Origin: Corynebacterium curieae
Lineage (GTDB): Bacteria > Actinomycetota > Actinomycetes > Mycobacteriales > Mycobacteriaceae
DNA: 64,000 bases
Assembly: GCF_027570035.1 (NCBI RefSeq)
Contig: NZ_JAKMUU010000003.1
Span: 186,001-250,000 of the forward strand
Reading direction: 5' to 3'
Each line of letters begins with the position of its first letter. Position 1 is the first letter of the stretch. The notes below the pieces were generated by a model, which saw only the letters and a list, made by a program, of their open reading frames with translations, was not told the origin of the DNA and searched no databases. Positions 39,640 to 48,631 of this stretch are shown here, one piece after another. The translations under genes were made by a program, and so were the position numbers.

Positions 39640-40776
39640 ATGCGAACCCTCAAAGCCTGCGCGTGGAGCCTCGTCCTCGGCGCGCTATTTATCCCGGCGT
39701 TGGTGGTTTCGGTGTTGATGCTGCCGTGGATTCCGCTGGTAGGACGCGCCGCGGAATTTGTCGGCCGGTTGGGTGCGCAGTGGATGGGCGTGGAGATCCC
39801 GCCCCGGCGCGCAGGCCGGTGGTTTGATTGGCAGCAGTTTTATCACCTTATTTTGCAGCTATTGATTTCGGCTGCATGCTTTGCCGCGTGGACGGCCTTG
39901 GGCTTTACAGCGGGTGTGCTGATAATTGCGCCTTTCGTGCCAAAGACCGAATTCTCCTTTGGCGAGTGGTCTACCTCCAACCGGCCGCTGATTTTCTTTA
40001 CCTGCTGGCTGGCCGCTCCGCTGCTGGTGGCTTTATTGGTGGGGCTCAACCGCCTCTTGGTCTTGGCGTCGACCTCGCTGACTCGGCTGGCGTTGAGCCC
40101 CTCGGCCGAGGAATTGGCGGCCTCGCGCGCGACGCTTATTGATGCCTTCTCCGGCGAGCGGCGCCGCATCGAGCGCGAACTGCACGATGGTCCACAGCAG
40201 TACCTCACCGCGCTCAAGCTCAACTTGGCTGCGGCAAAATTGCAAGCCCCTCCTGAGGCGCAACCGGCCTTGGCCGATGCGGAGCATAATGCCTCATTGG
40301 CTTTGGCCTCCCTGCGCGCGACGGTGCGCGGCATTGCCCCGCAGGTGCTTTTCGACGCCGGTTTAATCCCCGCCCTCGACGAACTCCTCGCCCACTCCGG
40401 GTTGGAGACCGAACTATACGTAGAAGGCGTCGAGCGCTCAGTGGATGAGACCACTGCCCTGCTGGCTTACCATGCGGTGGCCGAGGCGCTTACCAATGCT
40501 TCCAAGCATGGCGCGGCCTCTAAGGCGGTGGTAACGGTTGCTTTCGGGCAGTCACTGCGCCTTGACATCGTTGATAATGGCACCGGGCCCGGACCCTGCC
40601 CCGACCTCGGCCCCACGGCCAAGGAGCCAGCTGGGACGGGCACCGGCCTCGCCGGGCTGCGCGAGCGCGCCGCCGCATTGGGCGGCACGGTAAACTTTGC
40701 CGCGGCTCATGACGCTGCCGCAGGCGAACGCGGCGGACGGCTGCTGGTCGAATTACCGCTGAAGGAGGCGGAATGA
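39640..40776 (+). CDS. Two-component sensor histidine kinase, NarL type
   Basis: 378 residues from ATG 39640. An N-terminal sensor of about four membrane helices (roughly 5-30, 75-100, 105-130 and 135-160) contains the actinobacterial PF13796-like pattern with GVEIPPRR, and has almost no extracytoplasmic domain, suggesting membrane-based sensing. A HisKA_3 dimerisation helix carries the phospho-His in RRRIERELHDGPQQYL (about residue 185). The HATPase domain has ALTNASKHG and DNGTGPG. Starts divergent from the ABC ATPase; four-base overlap with the regulator gene. Confidence 0.9.
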   Translation: MRTLKACAWSLVLGALFIPALVVSVLMLPWIPLVGRAAEFVGRLGAQWMGVEIPPRRAGRWFDWQQFYHLILQLLISAACFAAWTALGFTAGVLIIAPFVPKTEFSFGEWSTSNRPLIFFTCWLAAPLLVALLVGLNRLLVLASTSLTRLALSPSAEELAASRATLIDAFSGERRRIERELHDGPQQYLTALKLNLAAAKLQAPPEAQPALADAEHNASLALASLRATVRGIAPQVLFDAGLIPALDELLAHSGLETELYVEGVERSVDETTALLAYHAVAEALTNASKHGAASKAVVTVAFGQSLRLDIVDNGTGPGPCPDLGPTAKEPAGTGTGLAGLRERAAALGGTVNFAAAHDAAAGERGGRLLVELPLKEAE

Positions 40777-41408
40777 AACTACTATTGGCGGAAGATTCCG
40801 CGCTATTGCGCGCGGGGCTCGAGCAGCTACTCAGCGCTCTGGGGCATAGCGTTACGGCAGCCACGGATGCCGAAGAACTACGCGCCGTTGCTAGGCAGGA
40901 AGATTTTGACCTCATTATCAGCGATGTGCGCATGCCACCGACCATGACCGACGACGGCCTGCGCGCCGTGCATGATCTGCGGGCGGCCAACCCCACCCAG
41001 CCAGTGGTAGTGCTAAGCCAATACGTAGCGGCAAGCTATCTTGACCGCCTCTTGGAGCATGGCGGATTCGGATACCTGCTCAAGGAACGCGTTTCTGATG
41101 TGGAAGAATTCGTGCGCACGCTAGACGAGGTCGCACGCGGCGGCACCGTGGTGGACCCAGAGGTGGTCACTGCGCTGCTCTCTGCAAAGCGCAGTGGCCT
41201 AGCCCAGCTCACCGCCCGCGAACGAGAGGTCCTGAGGCTTATGGCCCAAGGATTGAGCAATAAAGAAATTGAAGACACGCTCGTGCTCACCGCCGGAGCA
41301 GTAAGCAAACATGTCTCCAATGTGTTTATGAAGCTCGGGTTCCGGCCCGAGGACTCCAACCGGCGGGTAAAGGCCGTATTGGCGTGGCTGCGCCACACCG
41401 AGCGCTAG
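40773..41408 (+). CDS. Two-component response regulator, LuxR/NarL family
   Basis: 211 residues. Receiver domain (1-125) has acidic residues E7/D8 and phospho-acceptor Asp in DLIISDVRMPP (about residue 51), and lysine in YLLKERV. The C-terminal LuxR helix-turn-helix is LTAREREVLRLMAQGLSNKEIEDTL (about 145-170). It is translated with the kinase by overlap. Likely target is the divergent ABC transporter; no operator could be defined by eye. Confidence 0.92.
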   Translation: MKLLLAEDSALLRAGLEQLLSALGHSVTAATDAEELRAVARQEDFDLIISDVRMPPTMTDDGLRAVHDLRAANPTQPVVVLSQYVAASYLDRLLEHGGFGYLLKERVSDVEEFVRTLDEVARGGTVVDPEVVTALLSAKRSGLAQLTAREREVLRLMAQGLSNKEIEDTLVLTAGAVSKHVSNVFMKLGFRPEDSNRRVKAVLAWLRHTER

Positions 41409-41439
41409 CCACACCCGCCACACCCGGGCGCGATGCTAG

Positions 41440-42894
41440 TTACTTCTTCGAGCTGAGCCCACCGAAAATATCGCTGGAGCTCAGGGAGCTGCTGCCTTCC
41501 GGATCCTTAGGCACCTCTGGCGCGTCCGGATCGGTGGAGTCGGCGGGGTCGGTGGCGTCGTCGGCAGGCGCAGCGCCGCGGTCCTTCTTCTTGAGCGAAA
41601 CCTTGTCCACCAGAGTGTTATCAGCTTCGTTGAAGGTGGTGAAGGTGAGCTTGTCATCGGAGACATCCACGCGCATGTAGTCCTCGGTGTAGTCCTGGCG
41701 CCACATTGCGGTGGACTCATGGGCAAGCCTCGGATCGATGGTCTCCATTCGCGCGCCCTTGTGCTTTTTATTATTGACATCGGTGAAATCGTAGTACTTG
41801 CCGCCACCCGCAGTGGTGGTGGTCAGGTACAGCGCCTCGCCGTCCTTGGGCTCGAGGACGTCGCCGCGCTGCGGCTTCTTTTCCGGCAGGACCGGCTTAT
41901 TGTTCTTCATCAGGTGGCTGCGGGTGTAGATGTGGTCGTGGCCGGAGAGCACGGCGTCGACATTGAGCTCAGAAAGCACCGGGGTGAGCTTCTCGCGCAG
42001 GTTGGTGACGTCCTTATCAAAGTGATGCGAGCCCTGGGAGTACGGGCCGTGGTGCATGCCGACGACGATCCAGTCATTATCCGCGCCGCGGGATTCGATT
42101 GCCTCGCGCAGGAATTGCTCGTGGCGGGCGATATCGGCGTCGGAAGAAGCATTGGAGTCCAAACCGATAAAGAGCACGTTATTGCGCTCGAAGTAGTGGT
42201 CGCGGATATCGTCCGCCTGGTGTGGGTTGGAGAAGTGCTCATCATGATGCTTCATGGTGAGGTTATAGGTCTCATGGTTGCCCGGGATCGTATTGGTAGG
42301 AATGTGGCGAATCTCCGGAGCGGAGAAGTATGCATCGTACTGCGGTACCTGCGCGCCCCACCCCTCAACCTGGTCACCCAGGGACCAGATCATGCTGGCA
42401 TTCGGCACATGGGAAGCCGCGTGACCGATGGTCTTGCGCCACTGCTCGGCTTGGTCATCCACCTTAAGATCCACGCCGATCTGCGGGTCTGCGACGGTAA
42501 GGAAGGACCAGTCATCGCCATTGGAGCCGGTGTTGAAGGTCTCTGGCTCGGACCAGCCGCCTTCTTCGGAGCCAACGCGGTAGGAGTACTCGGTATCCGG
42601 CTGCAGATCGGTAGCGGTGGCAAACTGGGACTTATACAGCAGGGCGCCGTAATCGCGCTCGTCGGCGCGGAAGGTCTTGGTGCCTTCTGGGCCAGTGACC
42701 TCAAGGACCTCGTCTGCCTTGGACTTCGTGCGCCAAGTGACCATAACCTGGGATTCATCCTCGCCCGGCTGCAGAATGGTGCGGTAGATGGGAGAATCAG
42801 CGGCCAGCGCTGGGGTGGCGGGCACGAGGGCGGTGGCGCCACCCACGGCGAGGGCGGTAACGAAGGAGGCGACGAAGCGCGATGAACGGAGCAT
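41440..42894 (-). CDS. Secreted metallophosphoesterase
   Basis: 484 residues from ATG 42894 with an RBS (AGGTG) ahead. A Sec signal peptide (about 1-31, ends ATPALAAD) is followed by a fibronectin/purple acid phosphatase N-terminal domain (about 35-120, GEDESQVMVTWRTK). The calcineurin-like core (about 130-350) has metal motifs DPQIG, GDQVE, GNHE, GMHHGPYS and GHDHIYTR. The C-terminal tail is an acidic low-complexity stretch. It likely cleaves phosphomonoesters outside the cell. Convergent with the response regulator gene. Confidence 0.9.
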   Translation of the reverse strand: MLRSSRFVASFVTALAVGGATALVPATPALAADSPIYRTILQPGEDESQVMVTWRTKSKADEVLEVTGPEGTKTFRADERDYGALLYKSQFATATDLQPDTEYSYRVGSEEGGWSEPETFNTGSNGDDWSFLTVADPQIGVDLKVDDQAEQWRKTIGHAASHVPNASMIWSLGDQVEGWGAQVPQYDAYFSAPEIRHIPTNTIPGNHETYNLTMKHHDEHFSNPHQADDIRDHYFERNNVLFIGLDSNASSDADIARHEQFLREAIESRGADNDWIVVGMHHGPYSQGSHHFDKDVTNLREKLTPVLSELNVDAVLSGHDHIYTRSHLMKNNKPVLPEKKPQRGDVLEPKDGEALYLTTTTAGGGKYYDFTDVNNKKHKGARMETIDPRLAHESTAMWRQDYTEDYMRVDVSDDKLTFTTFNEADNTLVDKVSLKKKDRGAAPADDATDPADSTDPDAPEVPKDPEGSSSLSSSDIFGGLSSKK

Positions 42895-43015
42895 ATAGTT
42901 TTCACCTTTTGAGTCTGAGAAGAAGCGGTACGGCTCCCTAGAACACCATAAGAATGTGAACACCGTATTACGGGCGTGCGAAAAGCGCTTGAACCCTACC
43001 TGTGAAGGGCGGGGC

Positions 43016-43444
43016 TTAGAGGCTCTTATCGGAATTGATAACGGCCGCGCGCCAGAGCGTGTACTCCTCCGGGTTGTCTTCGCGGTAGTTCTTGACGGCG
43101 CGAATGCCCTGTTCTACGGACTCGATGACGGCATCGATGGTGGTGTCTTCGCCCTCGGCATCGACGAAAATGACCGGGCCGCAGATGGAGCGGATGGGGT
43201 CCTGCAGGAAGGCAGCGTTGCCGGTAGCGGCCGCGTTGCGCGCCAGAGAGGCTACCGGGTTAGGCTCGGCTCCTTCGGCCTTGGCTTCGGGGTTGTAAAG
43301 CGCCGCATAGGTGGTGCCATCCTCTTGGAATACAACGGAGACGCGGTCCTCGGTGGTGCCGCCCAAGAACTGGTTGGCGTGCTCCAGCTCGAACTCTAGC
43401 TTGCGGCGGGTGAGATCAGGGTTGACAAGGAAACCGACGGTCAT
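43016..43444 (-). CDS. Conserved corynebacterial protein, unknown function
   Basis: 142 residues beginning MTVGFLVNPDLTRRKLEFE; no signal peptide or membrane helix. Contains several acidic patches and VASLARNAAATGNAAFLQDPIR. I do not recognise a family. It lies 90 bases after tsaD in the same direction, so it may be the end of the t6A unit or separate. GC and codon use look like the neighbours. Confidence 0.6.
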   Translation of the reverse strand: MTVGFLVNPDLTRRKLEFELEHANQFLGGTTEDRVSVVFQEDGTTYAALYNPEAKAEGAEPNPVASLARNAAATGNAAFLQDPIRSICGPVIFVDAEGEDTTIDAVIESVEQGIRAVKNYREDNPEEYTLWRAAVINSDKSL

Positions 43445-43534
43445 GAGAGAAAGCTCCTTCAGAAAGCCAAGAGGGCATGAACGCCTTTAGAGTACCGGCC
43501 CCGCGCCCCGCCTGCAGCGCGAGCGAGAAGAACT

Positions 43535-44578
43535 TTAGGTTAACTGCGGCTCTTCCACGTCCATCTGGGTATCGGTACCTACACCGAGGCCAGAAGGCTG
43601 GGCACCTTCATGGATGAGTTGCGCGCCGATGGCCGCGATCATCACCCCGTTATCGGTGCACAGCGAAAAGCGCGGCACGCGCAGCTCCACCCCAGCGGCG
43701 GCGCAGCGCTCGGCGGCTAGCTCACGCAGGCGGGAATTAGCGGCCACCCCGCCTCCCAACAGCAACACGCGGGCACCGGTATCCTCACAGGCACGCACGG
43801 CCTTGGCGGTCAGGACATCGGCCACGGCTTCTTGGAAGCTGGCACAGACATCCTCCATGCTGATGGTCTCCCCCGCTTTTTCGGCACGCTCGACGTAACG
43901 GGCCACGGAGGTCTTGAGCCCGGAGAAGGAGAAGTCGTGGCGGTGCGGGCCGCGCAAATCCTCGGCGCGGGACATGCCGCGCGGAAAATCGATAGTGGCT
44001 TCGCCGCGGGCGGCGAGCTTATCAATCACCGGGCCACCGGGGTAGCCCAAACCTAGGAGGCGGGAGACTTTGTCGTAGGCTTCACCGGCGGCGTCGTCAA
44101 GCGTAGAGCCCAACTCGCGCATGGGCTTGCCGACGGCCTCTACTTCCAACAGCTGCGTATGCCCGCCCGAGACCAGAAGGGCCACCGCGTGCGGCAGCTC
44201 TTCGCCTTCCAAGTTGGCCACGGCAACGTGGCCGCCAAGGTGGTTAACGCCGTAGAAAGGCACGCCCCAGGCTGCGGCATAGGCCTTCGCGGCCGAGGCG
44301 CCCACCAGCAGTGCTCCAGCTAGGCCGGGCCCTACGGTAGCGGCGATGGCATCCGGCTTGGCGATGCCCGCCTCATCGAGCGCAGCCTGCATCACCTGCG
44401 GCATGGCCTCAAGGTGGGCGCGGGAGGCGATTTCTGGGACGACGCCGCCGAAACGCGCATGCTGCTCCATGGAGGAAGCAACGGCATTGGCGATGATTTC
44501 CATGTGGCCGTCCTCGCGAAGCTCGACGATGCCCACGCCGGTTTCATCGCAGGAGGACTCGATGCCCATGATCTTCAT
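43535..44578 (-). CDS. tsaD: tRNA N6-threonylcarbamoyladenosine transferase TsaD
   Basis: Catalytic subunit transferring the threonylcarbamoyl group to A37 of ANN-decoding tRNAs, working with TsaB and TsaE. 347 residues, ASKHA fold. Metal-binding histidines are in [19 protein letters not shown] (about residues 36-54). Nucleotide motifs: [24 protein letters not shown] and the [14 protein letters not shown] segment; [14 protein letters not shown] is also characteristic. Nine bases after rimI; carries a repeat variant at 44090. Confidence 0.96.
   Translation of the reverse strand: MKIMGIESSCDETGVGIVELREDGHMEIIANAVASSMEQHARFGGVVPEIASRAHLEAMPQVMQAALDEAGIAKPDAIAATVGPGLAGALLVGASAAKAYAAAWGVPFYGVNHLGGHVAVANLEGEELPHAVALLVSGGHTQLLEVEAVGKPMRELGSTLDDAAGEAYDKVSRLLGLGYPGGPVIDKLAARGEATIDFPRGMSRAEDLRGPHRHDFSFSGLKTSVARYVERAEKAGETISMEDVCASFQEAVADVLTAKAVRACEDTGARVLLLGGGVAANSRLRELAAERCAAAGVELRVPRFSLCTDNGVMIAAIGAQLIHEGAQPSGLGVGTDTQMDVEEPQLT
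44090..44103 (+). repeat. 14-mer repeat variant (13/14), inside tsaD
   Basis: GGCGTCGTCAAGCG on the plus strand, one base from consensus; encodes LDDA in TsaD. Confidence 0.4.
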
Positions 44579-44587
44579 GACTGCTCC

Positions 44588-45076
44588 TTAATCTTCTTGG
44601 CGCTCGGACTGGCGCGGGCGCACCATCACGTGCGCATCCGCCCCGGAAGGTTGGTAATAGTTCTTGCGGATCCCCTGCTTGGCAAAGCCAAAGCGCTCAT
44701 ACAGGCCAATGGCTAGATCATTGCCCACACGGACCTCGAGAAACACTGGGGCATCCTTAAGATCCGCGATATGGCAGATATTATCCATCATCATCCGCGC
44801 AATGCCGCGGCGCTGCGCGGCGGGGTCGACACCAATGGTGTGGATTTCAAATTCGGGGTCCGCGGCTGGGCCCATCATGCCGATGCCCGCATAGCCTAGG
44901 AGCTCCACGGGTTCCGGCACCTCGAGTGCACCTTCCACCCCGAAATAGAAGTTGAAGGGCTGGGCCATTTCCTGGTGGAAAACTCCGCTGGACCAGGAGG
45001 TTTCTCCGGGGAAAAGGACCTTTTCCAGCTCGGCGCACCGAGGTGCATCGGCCGGGGTTAGCTCGCGCAGCTTCAC
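44588..45076 (-). CDS. rimI: GNAT N-acetyltransferase RimI
   Basis: 162 residues. GNAT acetyl-CoA loop GVDPAAQRRGIARMMM (about residues 82-97) and EVRVGNDLAIGLYERFGF are the RimI signature; the family acetylates the N terminus of ribosomal protein S18. In bacteria rimI usually sits between tsaB and tsaD, as here. Four-base overlap with tsaB. Confidence 0.93.
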   Translation of the reverse strand: MKLRELTPADAPRCAELEKVLFPGETSWSSGVFHQEMAQPFNFYFGVEGALEVPEPVELLGYAGIGMMGPAADPEFEIHTIGVDPAAQRRGIARMMMDNICHIADLKDAPVFLEVRVGNDLAIGLYERFGFAKQGIRKNYYQPSGADAHVMVRPRQSERQED

Positions 45077-45780
45077 AGCTCGACCTTGGGGATGGCGGCA
45101 GACAGCTGTTGCTTCTTCGGCGGGACCGCGTCCGGACGGCGCAAGTACAGCGGCACCACTGGGGCCGGTTCTGCATTCAGGTCAGCTACAGCAACGAGCG
45201 CCGCTGCGGTGGGCTGGGCTTCGCGCCGCGGCAGTGCGGCGAGCTTCTCCGGAAGCTGTGTGGCGAGACGCTCGGGGATGATGACCTCGGCGGTAGAGGT
45301 AAGTTTCACCTCGATTTCGGCCGGTTTACTTACCTCAGGGCCAGCAATGCGCTGCACACCGGAGTCGGTTGCGCGGTAGGTGGCCCAATAGATCTCTTTG
45401 CGGCGCGCATCAGTAGCCACCAAGGCAGTGGCCTCGCCGTCCGCACCTGCGGGGTGCGCTTCGAGGTCTGCAGCAAGGGCAATAGCATCGTGGGTGCATA
45501 CGCCGTGGAGGGGGATCGAGAGGGCGTCGGCAAGAGCGGAGGCCGTCGCCATGCCCACGCGCAACCCAGTAAAGGGACCTGGGCCCACTCCGGTCACCAC
45601 CGCATCGAGGTCCGCATACTCTAAGCCCGCCTCAGCAAGAACATCGGCGATCGTAGGGATAAGCAGCTCATTGTGGGCGCGGGTATCCTCCAACACACGC
45701 TGGTTGGTCTGCCCTGTTGCGGTATCCACCACCCCGGTAACCAAGGCGGTAGTGGCCGTGTCGATCGCGAGGACGCGCAT
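45073..45780 (-). CDS. tsaB: tRNA threonylcarbamoylation protein TsaB
   Basis: Non-catalytic partner of TsaD, 235 residues, ASKHA fold. N terminus VLAIDTATTALVTGVV and GVGPGPFTGLRVGMATASALA are family hallmarks (about residues 3-18 and 65-85). It nucleates the TsaB-TsaD-TsaE complex. Its ATG overlaps the stop of the preceding membrane-anchored protein gene by one base (TAATG), and its stop overlaps rimI by four. Confidence 0.95.
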   Translation of the reverse strand: MRVLAIDTATTALVTGVVDTATGQTNQRVLEDTRAHNELLIPTIADVLAEAGLEYADLDAVVTGVGPGPFTGLRVGMATASALADALSIPLHGVCTHDAIALAADLEAHPAGADGEATALVATDARRKEIYWATYRATDSGVQRIAGPEVSKPAEIEVKLTSTAEVIIPERLATQLPEKLAALPRREAQPTAAALVAVADLNAEPAPVVPLYLRRPDAVPPKKQQLSAAIPKVEL

Positions 45781-46289
45781 TAGCCGACCAGCTTCCAGGT
45801 TCCATCCTTACGCTCGAACGCCAGCGGCTGAGCGCCCTGGACCATTGGTACGCCGCCATCAAGGCTCTGGCCCTGCTTTTCCATGGCCTTGACCTGCATG
45901 TCAATCATCTCGCATACCTCGACCTTTTCCGGATCCAGCTCCTCGATAAAGGGCTTAGCGCTCTGGGAAATGGCGACGGCGTAGCTCTTGCCCTCTGGGA
46001 CCTTGCCGTCCTCAAAGGAAATGTTCTTGGTATCGATCTGCGCCTCTTCGACCTTGTCTTCCTTCATGCCTGGACAGATGAAGCCAATGGCAGCGTAATC
46101 CTTGCCATACACATCGGAAGGAATAAGGCTCATTACGTCCAGATTATTGGGTGCCTTTGACAGCGTGGAAGAAAGGTTGCCTTCCAACGGATTGTCCTCG
46201 CGCAGGGTGGATGCAGCAAGGAGAACCATCAAGACAACAATAAAGATGGCGATGATGGCGGCGGTGAGGTTGCGAGCGAATTTAGTCAT
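45780..46289 (-). CDS. Membrane-anchored extracytoplasmic protein, coupled to tsaB
   Basis: 169 residues. One N-terminal membrane anchor (about 8-27, LTAAIIAIFIVVLMVLLAAS), then an extracytoplasmic domain. Two cysteines (ICPGM, VCEMID) could form a disulfide. I do not recognise the domain. Translational coupling (TAATG) to tsaB is notable because tsaB is essential; there may be a functional link or the coupling may only set expression. Confidence 0.75.
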   Translation of the reverse strand: MTKFARNLTAAIIAIFIVVLMVLLAASTLREDNPLEGNLSSTLSKAPNNLDVMSLIPSDVYGKDYAAIGFICPGMKEDKVEEAQIDTKNISFEDGKVPEGKSYAVAISQSAKPFIEELDPEKVEVCEMIDMQVKAMEKQGQSLDGGVPMVQGAQPLAFERKDGTWKLVG

Positions 46290-46380
46290 GGGGTGAGTAA
46301 GGCTCCTTGAAAAGTTTTTAAGTTTCAGGCGGGCGGCGGTCTGTCTGGCAACCGATGCTACCTGGCTAACCGCAACACAA

Positions 46381-46426
46381 ACCCACAGGGTAGTGCCTGC
46401 CAGTGTAGGCGGGCGAGCCTGTGGGT
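46381..46426 (-). terminator. Terminator after the SucE-like gene
   Basis: ACCCACAGG and CCTGTGGGT form a 9-bp stem. On the minus strand the second arm is followed by TTTGTGTT. It separates the SucE-like gene from the tsaB unit, which therefore needs its own promoter in 46290-46380. Confidence 0.65.
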
Positions 46427-46451
46427 GAGTAATTAACGCGATATATCGGGG

Positions 46452-48041
46452 CTATAGCAACAGCAGAAGCAGCACCTGTGAAGCGATAATCTTGCCAATA
46501 ATCGTGGTGGGATACACCGTGGCCCAACCACGCCCGGCTAGCTCGGTGCCGGTTTGATCGCGGATATAGGCAAAGACGGCCGGATTGGTGGTCATGCCAG
46601 CCGCACAGCCCATGGCCTCGTCCCACTTCAGCTTCAGCACCAGCATGCCGATGACACCAATAAGAATGGCAGAGGTCAGGGTGATGATAAGGCCCACGCC
46701 CATAATGGTCAGGGAGGAAGGATCCGTCAGGGCATCGCGGAAAGAGGCACCGGCCGAGGTACCCACGCCGGCAAGGAACAAGGTAAGGCCCATATTGGAC
46801 AAGGTCTCACGGGTTTGAAATGGCATCTGCCAGTTCAGACGACCAGTGCGATTGAGGTAGCCCAGCAGCAGGCCGACGACCACGGGGCCGCCACCAAAGC
46901 CCAGCTGCAAGGTGGAGCCGCCAGGCATCGGAATCGGGATGAGGCCAAGCAGCATACCCAGCGTCAGGCCGATGGCCATGGACAGCAGATCAGCATTACC
47001 CAAAGCGGCTTCAGAGTCACCGAGGTACTTGCGCACATAAGGCAGGCGACTCGGGCTGGTTACCACGCGCACGCGATCCGAATAGTTGAGTACCGTATCC
47101 GGGTGCGGAACGAGGTCTTTATCGCCCTTGCGGATTCGTGCGATGATAAAGCCGTGGTCAAGAGCCTTGATCTCGCGCACCGATTTGCCGGCAATCTCCG
47201 GGTTGGACACGGTAACGCGGGTGTATTTTAGGCCGGCATCCTCGGTAAGCTCCACCGGGTATTCCTCGCCTAGGATTTCGATGGCCTTATCGACGGCCTC
47301 TTCTGAGCCGTTGAGCAGATAGGCCTCGCCCTCGCACAGCGGCATCTCTGGCACGGCGAGGCGGTGGCGCTCCTCGTCCGAGATGATACGAGTAGCAACC
47401 ACAGTCTGCCCGGTAACGCGGTAGATGTGACCAGCGGAATCATTGAAGTTTTTGGTCAAACGCACGCCTTTAACTACCAGCTCGGCGGGAATCATGCCCT
47501 CTGCGCGGGCATCTTCCTCATGGTTGACCTTGACCACCTTGGCGCCAATGGCGGCGACCAGGATCGCACCGATCACCGCGCCGGGGTAAGCCAAGGAGTA
47601 GCCAACAACCGGGGTGGAATCGCCCACCATTTCCACCACGGCGGCCATACCTGGCGTGGAGGAGAGCGAACCGGCAAACATACCGGAGGCTTCTGGCACG
47701 CTAAGGCCAAAACCGCGGATGAGGCCATAGCCTACCACTACCAAGATGACCAGCATGCCCAGCATAAATACGGTGAGCTTCCAGCCGCGGGTTTTGAACT
47801 CGCGGACAAAAGAAGGGCCAAAACTTAGGCCAATGGCATAGACGAAAATAGCTAGGCCAAATTGATAGACCAAGGGCGGGATCTGAATATCAGGATTGGC
47901 GGTAGATAGACCTAAGGCCACGAACATCGCGGCCGCAGCACCGAGAGAGATGCCGAAGAGCTTGATCTTGCCAATCGCTAGACCCACCGCCATGATGACG
48001 AAGAGAGATAGCAAAGGACTTGAAGCGAGAAAATTCAACAC
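46452..48041 (-). CDS. AAE-family exporter, SucE-like
   Basis: 529 residues of an aspartate:alanine exchanger family permease. Two membrane blocks (about residues 1-170 and 370-529) flank two cytoplasmic TrkA-C domains (about 195-360, RVTGQTVVATRIISDEE and YTRVTVSNPEIAGKSV). Family patterns NAGGPLVVALLLG-like GFGGGPVVVGLLLGYLNRTG and AGVGTSAGASFRDAL repeat in each half. C. glutamicum SucE, a succinate exporter, has this architecture as I recall; the substrate here is unknown. It sits inside the tsa/alr cluster, where M. tuberculosis has none. Confidence 0.85.
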   Translation of the reverse strand: MLNFLASSPLLSLFVIMAVGLAIGKIKLFGISLGAAAAMFVALGLSTANPDIQIPPLVYQFGLAIFVYAIGLSFGPSFVREFKTRGWKLTVFMLGMLVILVVVGYGLIRGFGLSVPEASGMFAGSLSSTPGMAAVVEMVGDSTPVVGYSLAYPGAVIGAILVAAIGAKVVKVNHEEDARAEGMIPAELVVKGVRLTKNFNDSAGHIYRVTGQTVVATRIISDEERHRLAVPEMPLCEGEAYLLNGSEEAVDKAIEILGEEYPVELTEDAGLKYTRVTVSNPEIAGKSVREIKALDHGFIIARIRKGDKDLVPHPDTVLNYSDRVRVVTSPSRLPYVRKYLGDSEAALGNADLLSMAIGLTLGMLLGLIPIPMPGGSTLQLGFGGGPVVVGLLLGYLNRTGRLNWQMPFQTRETLSNMGLTLFLAGVGTSAGASFRDALTDPSSLTIMGVGLIITLTSAILIGVIGMLVLKLKWDEAMGCAAGMTTNPAVFAYIRDQTGTELAGRGWATVYPTTIIGKIIASQVLLLLLL

Positions 48042-48130
48042 CCCTATAGAATTACGTGCCGGTTATACCCGGATCAAATCCTCCGCTTAGGACTTTTATC
48101 ACTTAAACTTCCTTAAGGCGGACAAGTGTT

Positions 48131-48631
48131 TCAAATACCACCCTGCCAGGACCAGGTAAAGCGGCGCACATCCTCGGCTGCACCCGCATACTCGGCTGGC
48201 TCGCGGTCGATGCTTATAAACAGGTAGCGCTCCGCAATTTGCTCCACTAGTCCCCCGCCCCATTCGGCGATGACCACGGCTTCTTCCAACTCCGTATCCA
48301 GGTCTAGGGCGTCAAGTTCGCCGAGCGGATCTCCGGAGTTGGCCCCGCCCTCATCCAACAGCCGGTAGGCATCCACATGCACGAGGTCCGGGCCGCCCAC
48401 CGTAGTGCGATGTACGCGGGCAATGACGAAGGTCGGCGAGGTTACGCGCCCCTTGACTCGCATGCCCTTGGCGACGCCCTGGGTAAGCGTCGTCTTCCCC
48501 GCACCCAACGGCCCATCCAGAATCACCACATCGCCGGCCTCGAGCGCCGCACCCAGTTCTTCACCGAAGGCGTAGGTTTCTTCCACCGTGGATAGGTCGC
48601 GACTGCCAGATTCCGGAAAGCTACTGCGCAT
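48131..48631 (-). CDS. tsaE: t6A synthesis ATPase TsaE
   Basis: 166 residues with P-loop GPLGAGKTTLTQGVAKGM (about 38-55), the Thr/Asp region SPTFVIARVHR, and EWGGGLVEQI near the end. Activates the TsaB-TsaD complex by ATP hydrolysis. Its start overlaps the alr stop by 11 bases, the usual order in actinobacteria (alr-tsaE). Confidence 0.94.
   Translation of the reverse strand: MRSSFPESGSRDLSTVEETYAFGEELGAALEAGDVVILDGPLGAGKTTLTQGVAKGMRVKGRVTSPTFVIARVHRTTVGGPDLVHVDAYRLLDEGGANSGDPLGELDALDLDTELEEAVVIAEWGGGLVEQIAERYLFISIDREPAEYAGAAEDVRRFTWSWQGGI

Noticed and set aside
37697..41408. Calling the transporter/regulator set ChrSA-HrtBA
   Set aside because: Layout fits, but I see no haem-specific residue and the permease is longer than HrtB as I recall; kept generic.
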